NCBI GenBank assembly: GCA_019236485.1
Contig: JAFAIY010000566.1
Location: 1-10,952, forward strand
Reading direction: 5' to 3'
DNA: 10,952 bases
Source: Comamonas sp.
GTDB lineage: Bacteria; Pseudomonadota; Gammaproteobacteria; Burkholderiales; Burkholderiaceae_C
Shown here: piece by piece, positions 1 through 7,877 of the stretch
Numbering within the stretch: the stretch's first letter is position 1
How the letters are laid out: each line of letters opens with the position of its first letter
Translations under genes and position numbers: made by a program
The notes under the pieces: generated by a model
Database searches by the model: none
What the model was told of the DNA's origin: nothing
What the model saw: the letters and a program-made list of their open reading frames with translations, nothing else

Positions 1-1810
1 GGCCGCACAGCTGTACTCGGAGTTCAGGGAGTTTTTCCCGAAAAACGCGGTCGAGTACTTCGTCAGCTACTACGACTACTACCAGCCCGAAGCCTATGTG
101 CCCCAGCGCGACCTGTTCATCGAAAAGGACAGTGCCATCAACGAGCACATCGAGCAGATGCGGCTGTCGTGCACCAAGAGCATCATGGAGCGACGCGACG
201 TGGTGATCGTCGCCACGGTTTCGGCCATCTACGGCATAGGCGAGCCCGAGAGCTACCACCGCATGATCATGACGCTGCGCAGCGGCGATACGCTGAACCA
301 GCGCGACGCGATCGCGCAGCTGATACGCATGCAGTACCAGCGTAACGACACGGACTTCGGGCGCGGCACTTTCCGCGTGCGCGGCGACACCATCGACGTG
401 TTTCCGGCCGAGCACTCGGAGCTGGCCGTGCGCATCGAGCTCTTCGACGACGAGGTCGAGAGCCTGCAGCTGTTCGATCCGCTCACGGGCCGCGTGCGCC
501 AGAGCATTCCGCGCTTCACGGTCTACCCCAGCAGCCATTACGTGACGCCGCGCGACAAGGTGCTGGCGGCCGTGGAGACCATCAAGGAGGAGCTGGCCGA
601 GCGCCTCAAGCAACTGGTGGGCATGGGCAAGCTGGTCGAGGCCCAGCGCCTGGAGCAGCGCACGCGCTTCGATCTGGAGATGCTCAGCGAGGTAGGGCAC
701 TGCAAGGGCATCGAGAACTACACGCGCCACCTGTCGGGCTCCAACCCCGGCGACCCGCCCAGCACGCTGACCGACTATCTGCCGCGCGACGCCATCATGT
801 TCCTCGACGAGAGCCACCAGATGATCGGCCAGCTCAACGCCATGTACAACGGCGATAAGGCGCGCAAGACCACCTTGGTCGAATATGGCTTTCGCCTGCC
901 TTCGGCGCTGGACAACCGGCCGCTCAAGTTCGAGGAATTCGAGCAGCGCATGCGCCAGGTGGTGTTTGTCTCGGCCACGCCCGCCGATTACGAGAAGACC
1001 CATACCGGCCAGGTGGTGGAGCAGGTGGTGCGGCCCACGGGCCTGGTGGACCCGGAGATCGAAGTGCGGCCCGCCACGCATCAGGTCGACGATGTGCTGC
1101 AGGAGATCCGCGAACGCGTGCAGCTGGAGGAGCGGGTGCTGATCACCACGCTGACCAAGCGCATGGCCGAGCAGCTGACCGAATATCTGAGCGACAACGG
1201 CGTCAAGGTGCGCTATCTGCACTCCGATGTGGACACGGTGGAGCGCGTGGAGATCATCCGTGACCTGCGCCTGGGCGCATTCGACGTGCTGGTAGGCATC
1301 AATCTGCTGCGCGAAGGTCTGGACATTCCCGAGGTGTCCCTGGTGGCGATTCTGGATGCCGACAAGGAAGGTTTTCTGCGCGCCGAGCGCAGCCTGATCC
1401 AGACCATAGGCCGGGCGGCGCGCAATGTGCGCGGCAAGGCGATTCTGTACGCCGATCGCGTCACGGATTCGATGAAGAAGGCGATTGGCGAGACCGAAAG
1501 GCGCCGCGCCAAGCAGACGGCTTATAACGAGGCCAACGGCATCACGCCCAAACAGATTGTCAAGAGGGTGAAAGACCTGATTGATGGGGTCTACAGCGAA
1601 AAAAGCGGCAAGGAGGCCGAGCGCCTGCAGAACCAGGCCTTGCAGCAGGCCCGTGTCGAAGATATGTCGGAGAAGGACGTGGCCAAGGAAATCAAGCGCC
1701 TGGAGAAGCAGATGCTGGAGCATGCGCGCAATCTGGAGTTCGAGCAGGCGGCGCGGGTGCGCGACCAGCTTTCGCTCCTGAAACAGCAGCTGTTTGGTGC
1801 GGCGCCCTAA
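1..1810 (+). CDS. uvrB: UvrABC excinuclease subunit B, 5' end missing
   Basis: UvrB is the damage-verifying, helicase-like subunit of nucleotide excision repair. UvrA loads it onto DNA and it then recruits UvrC for incision. The frame is open from base 2 with no in-window start, giving 602 residues. By comparison with E. coli UvrB as I remember it, the first visible residue matches about residue 70, so the Walker A loop (GVTGSGKT) lies upstream of the window. Visible features are the beta-hairpin [12 protein letters not shown] (bases 68-103) that clamps DNA, the Walker B/motif II DESH (806-817), the helicase motifs [23 protein letters not shown] and QTIGRAARN, and a C-terminal UVR domain (about 1666-1797) that contacts UvrC. 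The GTG at 98 is internal and not a start. No clear terminator follows the TAA; the isc promoter begins about 50 bp downstream. Identity is near certain. Confidence 0.97.
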   Translation, partial: AAQLYSEFREFFPKNAVEYFVSYYDYYQPEAYVPQRDLFIEKDSAINEHIEQMRLSCTKSIMERRDVVIVATVSAIYGIGEPESYHRMIMTLRSGDTLNQRDAIAQLIRMQYQRNDTDFGRGTFRVRGDTIDVFPAEHSELAVRIELFDDEVESLQLFDPLTGRVRQSIPRFTVYPSSHYVTPRDKVLAAVETIKEELAERLKQLVGMGKLVEAQRLEQRTRFDLEMLSEVGHCKGIENYTRHLSGSNPGDPPSTLTDYLPRDAIMFLDESHQMIGQLNAMYNGDKARKTTLVEYGFRLPSALDNRPLKFEEFEQRMRQVVFVSATPADYEKTHTGQVVEQVVRPTGLVDPEIEVRPATHQVDDVLQEIRERVQLEERVLITTLTKRMAEQLTEYLSDNGVKVRYLHSDVDTVERVEIIRDLRLGAFDVLVGINLLREGLDIPEVSLVAILDADKEGFLRAERSLIQTIGRAARNVRGKAILYADRVTDSMKKAIGETERRRAKQTAYNEANGITPKQIVKRVKDLIDGVYSEKSGKEAERLQNQALQQARVEDMSEKDVAKEIKRLEKQMLEHARNLEFEQAARVRDQLSLLKQQLFGAAP

Positions 1811-1857
1811 GCGTTGTGGGCTGCCGTCGTCAGGGAGCAGGGCAGGGAAGAGCGCTG

Positions 1858-1882
1858 TTACCCGACCAATTTGATGGGGAAT
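1858..1882 (+). promoter_or_regulatory. Probable IscR operator (type 1, [2Fe-2S]-IscR site)
   Basis: Twenty-five bases agree at about 19 positions with the type 1 IscR consensus as I recall it (ATA-S-YY-GACT-R-www-Y-AGTC-RR-S-TAT). The left half, ACCCGACCAATTT, fits best. The right half, GATGGGGAAT, is weaker but keeps the purine run and the final AAT. The site sits directly upstream of and overlapping the presumed -35 region of the iscR promoter, the expected place for autorepression by cluster-bound IscR. Its position, its partial dyad symmetry and the iscR gene downstream support it together; the consensus match alone would not be decisive. Confidence 0.68.
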
Positions 1883-1883
1883 G

Positions 1884-1892
1884 TGGTATACT
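1884..1892 (+). promoter_or_regulatory. iscR promoter, extended -10 element (TGG-TATACT)
   Basis: TGG followed by TATACT gives an extended -10 with five of six consensus bases in the hexamer. No good -35 stands 17 bp upstream (GACCAA at 1864-1869), which is typical of extended -10 promoters and leaves the -35 region to the IscR site. Transcription should begin near 1898-1900, giving an iscR leader of about 145 nt. This is the only clear sigma-70 promoter seen ahead of the isc genes. Confidence 0.72.
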
Positions 1893-1899
1893 CCTCTCA

Positions 1900-2043
1900 A
1901 ACACTCAACAAAAAAACTTCCCTCTCGAAAGGGCTCTGAACCTGAACGCAGGACGGAGTAAGGGCGGAGACTGGGCTCGTCTAGGCAATGCGTAACCGGA
2001 CGGGTGTTTCTGTAACGAACAATCCTGACTGAAGGAGCTCGTA
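1900..2043 (+). other. Long 5' leader of iscR mRNA
   Basis: About 145 nt separate the predicted transcription start from the iscR ATG. The stretch has an A-rich start, two small hairpins (CCCT/AGGG at 1920-1933 and CCTG/CAGG at 1941-1952) and a good ribosome-binding sequence, GAAGGAG at 2031-2037, six bases before the ATG. I recognise no known riboswitch or sRNA site, and no convincing small reading frame lies in it. Confidence 0.5.
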
Positions 2044-2580
2044 ATGCGTCTTACGACCAAAGGCCGCTTTGCGGTCACCGCGATGATCGACTTGGCTCTG
2101 CGCCAGAACAATGGCCCTGTGACCTTGGCCGCAATCAGCCAGCGTCAGCAAATCTCGCTGTCCTACCTGGAGCAGCTGTTCGGCAAGCTGCGCCGCCATG
2201 AACTGGTGGAATCCACCCGCGGCCCCGGCGGCGGCTATACCCTGGCTCGCAAGGCTGCCGATATCACCGTGGCCGACATCATCGTCTCGGTGGACGAGCC
2301 CATCGACGCCACCCAGTGCGGCGGCAAGGAAAACTGTCTGGGCGAGGCCGGCCGCTGCATGACGCACGAGCTGTGGGCTGCGCTGAACCAGCGCATGGTG
2401 GAGTTCCTGGATTCCGTCACGCTGCAAAAGCTGGTGGACGAGCAACTGGCCAAGGGCATCCAGATCGAGGACAAGCCCGTGGTGCGCCGTGCCATCTCCA
2501 CGGCACCCGTGGTCAAGCCCATCCGTGTGAACGCCCCCAATTCGGTGTTCGCACTGGGCAATGCATTTGCCAAGTCCTGA
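2044..2580 (+). CDS. iscR: Fe-S cluster-sensing transcription factor IscR (Rrf2 family)
   Basis: IscR represses the isc operon when it carries a [2Fe-2S] cluster and in its apo form controls other Fe-S and stress genes. The 178-residue product starts MRLTTKGRFAVTAM, the usual Rrf2/IscR opening. A winged helix follows at about residues 1-65, including the recognition region SLSYLEQLFGKLRRHELV and the wing STRGPGGGYTL. The cluster ligands are present as Cys92, Cys98, Cys105 and His108; the last two are shifted by one relative to E. coli (104, 107) through a single extra residue in the loop. The C-terminal 40 residues or so are a variable tail. The ATG at 2044 is supported by GAAGGAG six bases upstream. 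As first gene of the operon behind its own operator it should autoregulate. Start and identity are secure. Confidence 0.97.
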   Translation: MRLTTKGRFAVTAMIDLALRQNNGPVTLAAISQRQQISLSYLEQLFGKLRRHELVESTRGPGGGYTLARKAADITVADIIVSVDEPIDATQCGGKENCLGEAGRCMTHELWAALNQRMVEFLDSVTLQKLVDEQLAKGIQIEDKPVVRRAISTAPVVKPIRVNAPNSVFALGNAFAKS

Positions 2581-2743
2581 TCGGACATAGGTAGGCTTTG
2601 TTCCGGCGGCCGCCTGGCCGCCAAATCTCAAGCAGGGCAGGGGCGGTATGCATGGCTGTGCGGCATACACCCGATGTCCGGATGTCGCCTGAGCGCATCG
2701 ATTCCCTCACGATTTGTCAGCCAAGAACTAGATTGAGCCAGTC
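2581..2743 (+). other. Structured iscR-iscS intergenic spacer (candidate RNA element)
   Basis: This 163-nt spacer can fold into a branched structure starting one base after the iscR stop. A closing stem CGGACAT (2582-2588) pairs with ATGTCCG (2674-2680). It encloses a 7-bp hairpin, GGCGGCC (2605-2611) with GGCCGCC (2616-2622) on a 4-nt loop, and a 6-bp hairpin, GTATGC (2646-2651) with GCATAC (2663-2668). No T-tract follows either hairpin, so these do not look like terminators. No promoter is convincing before iscS. In E. coli the corresponding spacer is structured and lets iscR mRNA survive when the sRNA RyhB triggers decay of iscSUA; an equivalent role here is inference. Confidence 0.5.
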
Positions 2744-3964
2744 ATGGACATGACCCCGCACTTCCCCATTTATCTCGACTATGGCGCGACCACGCCTGTA
2801 GACCCCCGCGTGGCTGACGCCATGATCCCCTGGCTGCGTGAGCATTTCGGCAACGCCGCATCGCGCAGCCATGCCTGGGGCTGGGAAGCAGAAGAGGCGG
2901 TGGAAAAAGCCCGCAAGCAGGTGGCCGAGCTGATCAACGCCGATCCACGCGAAATCGTCTGGACCAGCGGCGCGACCGAGTCCGACAACCTGGCCATCAA
3001 GGGCGCGGCCCATTTCTACCAGGGCAAGGGCAAGCACCTGATCACGGTGAAGACCGAGCACAAGGCCGTGCTGGACACCATGCGCGAGCTGGAGCGTCAG
3101 GGCTTTGAAGTCACCTATCTGGATGTGAAGGAAAACGGTCTGCTGGACCTGGAAGTGTTCAAGGCCGCGATCCGTCCCGACACCATCCTGGTCAGCGTGA
3201 TGGCCGTGAACAACGAGATCGGCGTGGTGCAGGACCTGAACGCCATCGGCACCCTCTGCCGCGAGAAGGGCATCATCTTCCACGTGGACGCGGCTCAGGC
3301 CACGGGCAAGATGCCTCTGGACATGCAGACCATGCCCATCGACCTGATGAGCCTGGCTTCGCACAAGACCTACGGCCCCAAGGGCATAGGCGCGCTCTAT
3401 GTGCGCCGCAAGCCCCGTGTGCGCCTGGAAGCGCAGATGCATGGCGGCGGCCACGAGCGCGGCATGCGCTCCGGCACCCTGGCCACGCACCAGATCGTGG
3501 GCATGGGCGAGGCCTTCCGCATCGCCAAGGAAGAAATGGCCAAGGACATGGAGCATGCGCGCGTGCTGCGCGAGCGCCTGCTCAACGGCCTCAAGGATCT
3601 GGAGCAGGTCTTTGTGAACGGCGACATGGAGCACGGCGTGCCCCATTACCTGAACATGAGCTTCAATTTCGTCGAGGGTGAGTCCCTGATCATGGGCATC
3701 AAGGGCCTGGCCGTGTCCTCGGGTTCGGCCTGCACCTCGGCCAGCCTCGAGCCCAGCTATGTGCTGCGCGCCCTGGGCCGCAGCGACGAGCTGGCTCACA
3801 GCTCGCTGCGTATGACATTCGGCCGTTTCACGACCGAGGAAGAGATTGACTATGCGATCAAGTCGATCCGCGAGAACGTGGTGAAGCTGCGCGAGCTGAG
3901 CCCGCTGTGGGAGATGTACAAAGACGGCATCGACCTCAGCACTATTCAATGGGCGGCACACTAA
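2744..3964 (+). CDS. iscS: Cysteine desulfurase IscS
   Basis: IscS is a PLP-dependent homodimer that converts L-cysteine to L-alanine and hands the sulfane sulfur, held as a persulfide, to IscU and to other acceptors such as tRNA-thiolation enzymes. The 406-residue product is close in length to E. coli IscS (404). The numbering offset of +2 places His106 (KTEHKAVLD), PLP-binding Lys208 ([10 protein letters not shown]) and the catalytic loop Cys330 ([21 protein letters not shown]). The HERGMRSGT motif is intact. The C-terminal tail ending [13 protein letters not shown], involved in partner docking, is also conserved. The ATG at 2744 puts [16 protein letters not shown] near the N-terminus as in the family; its Shine-Dalgarno is poor (GATTGAG), so translation may depend on the spacer fold or on regulation. 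iscU follows 33 bp later. Confidence 0.99.
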   Translation: MDMTPHFPIYLDYGATTPVDPRVADAMIPWLREHFGNAASRSHAWGWEAEEAVEKARKQVAELINADPREIVWTSGATESDNLAIKGAAHFYQGKGKHLITVKTEHKAVLDTMRELERQGFEVTYLDVKENGLLDLEVFKAAIRPDTILVSVMAVNNEIGVVQDLNAIGTLCREKGIIFHVDAAQATGKMPLDMQTMPIDLMSLASHKTYGPKGIGALYVRRKPRVRLEAQMHGGGHERGMRSGTLATHQIVGMGEAFRIAKEEMAKDMEHARVLRERLLNGLKDLEQVFVNGDMEHGVPHYLNMSFNFVEGESLIMGIKGLAVSSGSACTSASLEPSYVLRALGRSDELAHSSLRMTFGRFTTEEEIDYAIKSIRENVVKLRELSPLWEMYKDGIDLSTIQWAAH

Positions 3965-3997
3965 GTACAGATTAAAAGAGTTGAAGAGGTAGACACC

Positions 3998-4393
3998 ATG
4001 GCTTACTCCGACAAAGTTGTTGACCACTATGAAAACCCCCGCAACGTGGGCTCGTTCGACAAGAACGACGACTCCGTGGGCACGGGTATGGTGGGTGCGC
4101 CCGCTTGTGGCGACGTGATGAAGCTGCAGATCAAGGTCAACCCGGCTACCGGCGTGATCGAGGATGCACGTTTCAAGACCTATGGCTGCGGCTCCGCCAT
4201 CGCCTCGTCTTCGCTGGTGACCGAATGGGTCAAGGGCAAGACGCTGGACGAGGCAGCTGCCCTGAAGAACAGCCAGATTGCCGAAGAGCTGGCCCTGCCG
4301 CCCGTGAAGGTGCACTGCTCCATCCTGGCCGAGGACGCCATCAAGGCCGCAGTGAACGACTATCGCGCTAAGCGCACCACCGCGGAGGCCTGA
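3998..4393 (+). CDS. iscU: Fe-S cluster assembly scaffold IscU
   Basis: IscU is the scaffold on which [2Fe-2S] clusters are built from IscS sulfur, iron and electrons from ferredoxin, before HscB/HscA-assisted transfer. The 131-residue product carries the three conserved cysteines Cys37, Cys64 and Cys107, the Asp39 whose mutation stabilises clusters in homologues (motif ACGD), and His106. The HscA recognition motif LPPVK is at residues 100-104. The opening [18 protein letters not shown] is typical. A GAAGAGG sequence lies upstream of the ATG. Only 4 nt separate its stop from the iscA start, so the two are almost certainly translated from one message. Confidence 0.98.
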   Translation: MAYSDKVVDHYENPRNVGSFDKNDDSVGTGMVGAPACGDVMKLQIKVNPATGVIEDARFKTYGCGSAIASSSLVTEWVKGKTLDEAAALKNSQIAEELALPPVKVHCSILAEDAIKAAVNDYRAKRTTAEA

Positions 4394-4397
4394 GGCC

Positions 4398-4721
4398 ATG
4401 GCGATCTCGATGACTGAGGCGGCCGCCCGTCATGTGAACCGCTACCTGAGCCGTCGCGGCAAGGGGATAGGCGTTCGTTTGGGCGTGAAGACCACGGGCT
4501 GCTCCGGTCTGGCCTACAAGCTGGAATATGTGGACGAGGCCCAGCCCGACGACGTGGTCTTCGAAGACCACGGCATCAAGGTGCTGGTCGATCCCAAGAG
4601 CCTGGCCTATATCGACGGCACCGAGCTGGACTTTGTGCGTGAAGGCCTGAACGAGGGCTTCAAGTTCCTCAATCCGAACGAGCGCGACCGCTGCGGTTGC
4701 GGCGAAAGCTTCAGGATTTGA
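4398..4721 (+). CDS. iscA: A-type Fe-S carrier protein IscA
   Basis: IscA belongs to the A-type carriers that receive clusters from the scaffold, bind iron or [2Fe-2S]/[4Fe-4S], and deliver to target apoproteins. The 107-residue product has the family ligands Cys35 (TTGCSGLAY) and the C-terminal pair Cys99/Cys101 (RCGCGESF). The length matches E. coli IscA (107). The start is fixed by its position 4 nt after the iscU stop, with the GGAGG overlapping the iscU end (4383-4387) as ribosome-binding site. Context within the isc operon favours IscA over ErpA, which usually lies elsewhere. Confidence 0.96.
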   Translation: MAISMTEAAARHVNRYLSRRGKGIGVRLGVKTTGCSGLAYKLEYVDEAQPDDVVFEDHGIKVLVDPKSLAYIDGTELDFVREGLNEGFKFLNPNERDRCGCGESFRI

Positions 4722-4724
4722 TTT

Positions 4725-4808
4725 CCCCCTGAGCCGCTTTGCGGCTTCCCCCAAGGGGGACGACACCTCGCCTGGGCGGTCCCACCGCAAGGCGGCTCTT
4801 GCTCGGTG
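4725..4808 (+). repeat. Intergenic hairpin repeat, copy A (iscA-hscB)
   Basis: Copy A begins CCCCCTGA. It continues into a perfect hairpin AGCCGC-TTT-GCGGCT (4732-4746), then TCCCCC-AA-GGGGGA (4747-4760), and ends in a G/C-rich part closing with GGCGGCTCTTGCTCGG. The same order of parts recurs at 7371-7460 and 7878-7977. The first C-run can pair with the G-run instead of the second, so two alternative folds exist. No T-run follows it, so it is not itself a terminator. I believe similar elements are common between genes in Comamonadaceae, but could not check this here. Confidence 0.75.
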
Positions 4809-4849
4809 TCTCTGGCCTTGGTCAGCTCCTTGGTTTTGAGTAAAGGAAG

Positions 4850-4880
4850 CCGCCTCAGCTTTGCTGGAGGCGGTTTTTTT
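4850..4880 (+). terminator. Intrinsic terminator/attenuator directly before hscB
   Basis: CCGCCTCAGC (4850-4859) pairs with GCTGGAGGCGG (4863-4873) through 7 bp, a one-base bulge and 3 bp, on a TTT loop. Seven T residues follow (4874-4880). This is a textbook intrinsic terminator in the direction of the operon; the opposite strand lacks a matching T-run. It lies inside the operon, six bases before the hscB ATG, and its 3' arm contains the GGAGG (4866-4870) that is the only ribosome-binding candidate for hscB. It probably reduces hscBA-fdx expression relative to iscRSUA, or marks a stable 3' end. Confidence 0.82.
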
Positions 4881-4886
4881 AATGCC

Positions 4887-5405
4887 ATGAATCTGCAATC
4901 CGACGACTTTGAATTGTTTGCGCTGCCGCGCCGCTTCGCGCAGGAGCGCAGCCAGATCGACGCGCGCTGGAAGGAACTTCAGCGTGAGGCCCATCCCGAC
5001 CGTTTTGCGGCCCAGGGCGCTGCGGCGCAGCGCGTGGCCATGCAGTGGTCGGTGCGCATCAACGAGGCCTACCAGCGCCTCAAGGACCCGCTCAAGCGGG
5101 CCGCCTATCTGTGCGAGCTCGGCGGTGCCCCGGTGCGCGCCGAAGACAACACGGCCATGCCGGCCGCCTTTCTGATGCAGCAGATGGAATGGCGCGAGGC
5201 GCTCGAAGACGCCAGCTCCGAAGACGAGCTGGATGCGCTCGACGACCAGGTGCTGGGCGCCAAAAAGCAGATGCTGTCCGAGTGCGGCCGCCTGCTCGAC
5301 GAGGCCCATGACCCCGCCGCGGCGGTGCAGCAGGTGAGAGCCCTCATGTTTGTTGCGCGATTTGCGCAGGATGTGGAGCGCCGCCGCGATCAACTGGGAC
5401 AATAA
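4887..5405 (+). CDS. hscB: Fe-S protein assembly co-chaperone HscB (J-domain)
   Basis: HscB is the specialised J-protein that binds IscU, delivers it to HscA and stimulates HscA ATPase. The 172-residue product has an N-terminal J-domain (about 5-75) with the essential HPD at residues 36-38 (EAHPDRF). A C-terminal IscU-binding helical bundle follows (about 95-172), including AFLMQQMEWREALE. E. coli HscB is 171 residues. I chose the ATG at 4887 because MNLQSDDFELFALP matches the family opening. An in-frame GTG at 4806 would add 27 residues read through the terminator hairpin and repeat, with no family support. The ribosome-binding GGAGG lies 16 nt upstream, further than usual and inside the hairpin arm, so translation may be weak or conditional. 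hscA follows after 97 bp. Confidence 0.95.
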   Translation: MNLQSDDFELFALPRRFAQERSQIDARWKELQREAHPDRFAAQGAAAQRVAMQWSVRINEAYQRLKDPLKRAAYLCELGGAPVRAEDNTAMPAAFLMQQMEWREALEDASSEDELDALDDQVLGAKKQMLSECGRLLDEAHDPAAAVQQVRALMFVARFAQDVERRRDQLGQ

Positions 5406-5462
5406 GAACCAGAGCCGCGTTCCGGCGCACCGTCCAAGGGAACGTATCCGATCTTGAGCAGG

Positions 5463-5475
5463 CCAGCCATGCTGG
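5463..5475 (+). other. Small palindrome in hscB-hscA spacer
   Basis: CCAGC-CAT-GCTGG is a perfect 5-bp inverted repeat on a 3-nt loop, 27 nt before the hscA ATG. No T-run follows. The rest of the 97-nt spacer (5406-5502) holds no promoter I can support. The element may be an RNA-processing hairpin or may be chance. Confidence 0.3.
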
Positions 5476-5502
5476 TCTCAGACATTCCAACAGAAGAAAT
5501 TC

Positions 5503-7365
5503 ATGGCGCTTTTGCAGATTTCCGAGCCCGGCCAATCCCCCGATCCCCACCAGAGGCGTATCGCCGTGGGTATCGACCTGGGCACGACGCACTCCCTGGT
5601 CGCCGCCGTACGCAGCGGCGTGGCCGAGTGCTTGCCCGATGATCAGGGCCGTGTGCTCCTGCCATCGGTGGTGCGCTATATGGAAATGGGCCGCCGCCAG
5701 ATCGGCTTTGATGCCAAGGCCGCCCAGGCTTCCGACGCGGCCAACACCGTCAGCTCGGCCAAGCGCTTCATGGGCCGCAGCCTGGCCGATATCGAAGCCC
5801 CGGAAAAACTGCCTTATCACTTCAAGACCGAAGGCGATGGCAGCGTGATTTCCATCGAGACCGTGGACGGGGCCAAGACCGCCGTGGAAATCAGCGCCGA
5901 GATCCTGGCCACGCTGCGTTTTCGCGCCGAAGACACTTTCGACGACGAGCTGTATGGTGCGGTGATCACCGTGCCCGCCTATTTCGACGACGCTCAGCGC
6001 CAGGCCACCAAGGATGCGGCCAAGCTGGCCGGCATCAATCTGCTGCGCCTGATCAACGAGCCCACGGCGGCTGCCATCGCCTACGGCCTCGATAACGCCG
6101 CCGAAGGCGTGTACGCAGTCTATGACCTGGGCGGCGGCACCTTCGACATTTCGGTGCTGCGCCTGTCGCAAGGGGTGTTCGAGGTGATCGCCACGGGTGG
6201 CGATTCGGCCCTGGGTGGCGATGACTACGACGACGCGCTGGCCGCCTGGGTGGCCGAGAAGACCGGCGTTCAGCTGCACAGCGCGGCGGACAAGACCGCC
6301 TGGCGCATTGCGGCGCGCCACTGCAAGCAGGCTCTCACGGATGCAGAAACCGTAGCATTTACCGCCGACATCTCCTCGGGGGCTGTGTCTTATGAGGTCA
6401 AGCGCGAGGAATTCTGGGCGCTGACCGCTCATCTGACCGCCAAGAGCCTGTCCGCCGTGCGCCGCGCGCTCAAGGATGCGAGCCTGGACCGCGACGAAGT
6501 ACAGGGCGTGGTCATGGTTGGCGGCTCCACGCGCATGCCGCAGATTCGCCAGGCCGTGGCGGATTTCTTCGGACGCGAGCCCCTGATCAATCTCAACCCC
6601 GACGAGGTCGTGGCTCTGGGCGCCTCTATCCAGGCCAACCAGCTGGCAGGCAACAACTCCGCGGGCGAGCTGCTGCTGCTGGACGTAATTCCGCTGTCGC
6701 TGGGCGTGGAAACCATGGGCGGCCTGGCCGAGCGCATCATCACGCGCAACGAGACCATCCCCACGGCGCGCGCCCAGGACTTCACCACCTACAAGGACGG
6801 CCAGACGGCACTTGCGATCCATGTGGTGCAGGGCGAGCGCGATCTGGTGCAGGACTGCCGCAGCCTGGCGCGCTTCGAGCTGCGCGGCATCCCTCCCATG
6901 GCGGCCGGCGCCGCACGCATTCGCGTGACCTTTACCGTCGATGCCGATGGTCTGCTGTCCGTGAGCGCCAAGGAGCAGCTCAGCGGCGTCGAAGCGCATA
7001 TCAACGTCAAGCCCTCCTATGGCCTGTCCGACGACCAGATCGCGCAGATGCTGCAGGAAGGCTTTGCCACGGCCCAGCAGGACATGAAGGCCCGCGCTCT
7101 GGTCGAGGCGCGCGTGGAGGCCGATCGCATGATTCTGGCCACGCACAGCGCGCTGGAGGCCGATGGCGATGTTCTAAGCAGCGCTGAGCGCGAGCATATC
7201 GACGCCTTGATGGCAGCCTTGAGTGCGGCCGCCACCGGCGAGGATGCGGCCGCCATCGATGCCGCGACCCAGGCCCTGGCCAAGGGCACGGAAGCTTTTG
7301 CCGCCGAGCGCATGAACCGCAGCATCCAGCAGGCGCTGGCCGGCAAGAACGTGCAATCGATATGA
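5503..7365 (+). CDS. hscA: Hsp70-family Fe-S chaperone HscA
   Basis: HscA is the Hsp70 dedicated to IscU: it binds the LPPVK motif and uses ATP hydrolysis, triggered by HscB, to promote cluster transfer. The 620-residue product compares with 616 in E. coli. The opening [19 protein letters not shown] is nearly identical to the E. coli protein, which fixes the start. The nucleotide-binding domain shows phosphate loop 1 GIDLGTTHS (residues 23-31, with His30 where E. coli HscA and DnaK have Asn), [29 protein letters not shown], phosphate loop 2 YDLGGGTFD (207-215) and GGSTR (340-344). The linker LLLLD is at 390-394, followed by the beta-sandwich substrate domain ([10 protein letters not shown] onward) and a helical lid to the C-terminus. 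Upstream AGAAGAA-type Shine-Dalgarno is weak. Confidence 0.98.
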   Translation: MALLQISEPGQSPDPHQRRIAVGIDLGTTHSLVAAVRSGVAECLPDDQGRVLLPSVVRYMEMGRRQIGFDAKAAQASDAANTVSSAKRFMGRSLADIEAPEKLPYHFKTEGDGSVISIETVDGAKTAVEISAEILATLRFRAEDTFDDELYGAVITVPAYFDDAQRQATKDAAKLAGINLLRLINEPTAAAIAYGLDNAAEGVYAVYDLGGGTFDISVLRLSQGVFEVIATGGDSALGGDDYDDALAAWVAEKTGVQLHSAADKTAWRIAARHCKQALTDAETVAFTADISSGAVSYEVKREEFWALTAHLTAKSLSAVRRALKDASLDRDEVQGVVMVGGSTRMPQIRQAVADFFGREPLINLNPDEVVALGASIQANQLAGNNSAGELLLLDVIPLSLGVETMGGLAERIITRNETIPTARAQDFTTYKDGQTALAIHVVQGERDLVQDCRSLARFELRGIPPMAAGAARIRVTFTVDADGLLSVSAKEQLSGVEAHINVKPSYGLSDDQIAQMLQEGFATAQQDMKARALVEARVEADRMILATHSALEADGDVLSSAEREHIDALMAALSAAATGEDAAAIDAATQALAKGTEAFAAERMNRSIQQALAGKNVQSI

Positions 7366-7370
7366 AATCT

Positions 7371-7460
7371 CTCCCCTGAAACGCTTCGCGTCTTCCTCCC
7401 AAGGGGGAGCGCTTTGCTGAGAGGCGGCGCGACCGGCACAGGCCCTTGCGGGTCGCCTCG
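7371..7460 (+). repeat. Intergenic hairpin repeat, copy B (hscA-fdx)
   Basis: The most diverged copy, beginning five bases after the hscA stop. TCCCCTGA leads into hairpin ACGC-TTC-GCGT (7381-7391), then TTCCTCCC-AA-GGGGGAG. The opening CTCCCC (7371-7376) can also pair with GGGGAG (7404-7409), enclosing the first hairpin. A third stem, GCGACC (7429-7434) with GGTCGC (7451-7456), follows. Alignment with copies A and C over the first 38 bases or so is clear; the 3' half is only loosely similar. The rest of the hscA-fdx spacer (7461-7538) holds no feature I can support. Confidence 0.6.
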
Positions 7461-7538
7461 CACAGCGTAGCTGCAGTTTCAAGGATTCGATGCTTTGGCT
7501 GCGGCCATGGACCACAGATACAACTAGAGTAGCAAGCA

Positions 7539-7877
7539 ATGCCCATCATCAAAATTCTTCCCCATGCCGAGTACTGTCCCAATGGCAAGGAGATCGAAGC
7601 GCCCGCGGGCACCTCGATCTGCGAAGCGCTGCTGGACCACGGTGTCAATATTGAGCATGCCTGCGACATGAGTTGCGCCTGCACCACCTGCCACGTCATC
7701 GTCAGGGAGGGCTTCAACTCCCTCAACGAGGCCGAGGAGGAAGAGGAAGACCTGCTGGACAAGGCCTGGGGCCTGCAGCCGCAGTCGCGCCTGTCCTGCC
7801 AGGCGATTCTGGCGCGCGAAAATCTGACGGTGGAGATCCCCAAGTACTCCATCAACCACGCCAAAGAAAATCACTGA
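7539..7877 (+). CDS. fdx: ISC-type [2Fe-2S] ferredoxin Fdx
   Basis: This adrenodoxin-like ferredoxin supplies electrons for cluster assembly on IscU. The 112-residue product is highly similar to E. coli Fdx (111). Cluster ligands are Cys42, Cys48, Cys51 (HACDMSCACTTCHVIVREGF) and Cys87 (SRLSCQA); the extra conserved Cys46 is also present. The acidic stretch EAEEEEEDLLDKAWGL at about 64-79 is the usual partner-docking helix, here with an unbroken run of five Glu. The C-terminus EIPKYSINHAKENH matches the family and fixes the frame. The start MPIIKILPH is conserved; the Shine-Dalgarno is poor. The gene ends the recognisable isc cluster; no iscX follows. Confidence 0.98.
   Translation: MPIIKILPHAEYCPNGKEIEAPAGTSICEALLDHGVNIEHACDMSCACTTCHVIVREGFNSLNEAEEEEEDLLDKAWGLQPQSRLSCQAILARENLTVEIPKYSINHAKENH

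Noticed and set aside
98..100. GTG 98 as the uvrB start, and GTG 10929-10931 as the DUF1329 start
   Set aside because: Both frames are open to the window edge with family-matching residues before these codons.
2605..2622. GC-rich hairpin after iscR read as an intrinsic terminator
   Set aside because: No T-tract follows on either strand, so it is better treated as part of the spacer fold.
2717..4399. 560-codon open frame on the minus strand opposite iscS and iscU
   Set aside because: It mirrors two very well conserved genes. Its His/Gly/Ala/Leu-rich translation shows no domain and is what GC-rich codon use produces on the antisense strand.
4818..4846. Possible promoter TTGGTC-17-TAAAGG before hscB
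   Set aside because: Only about three of six matches in each hexamer and no supporting extended -10; would be worth reviving only if 5' end data show a start near 4853.
4806..4886. N-terminal extension of HscB from GTG 4806
   Set aside because: The added 27 residues are read from repeat and terminator sequence and do not match the HscB family; ATG 4887 gives the family length. Kept only as a possible regulatory translation event.
5344..7146. 600-codon open frame on the minus strand opposite hscA
   Set aside because: Same cause: an antisense shadow of hscA with no recognisable motif.
7495..7522. Possible promoter TTGGCT-16-GATACA before fdx
   Set aside because: Four of six and three of six matches with 16-bp spacing; too weak in this base composition.
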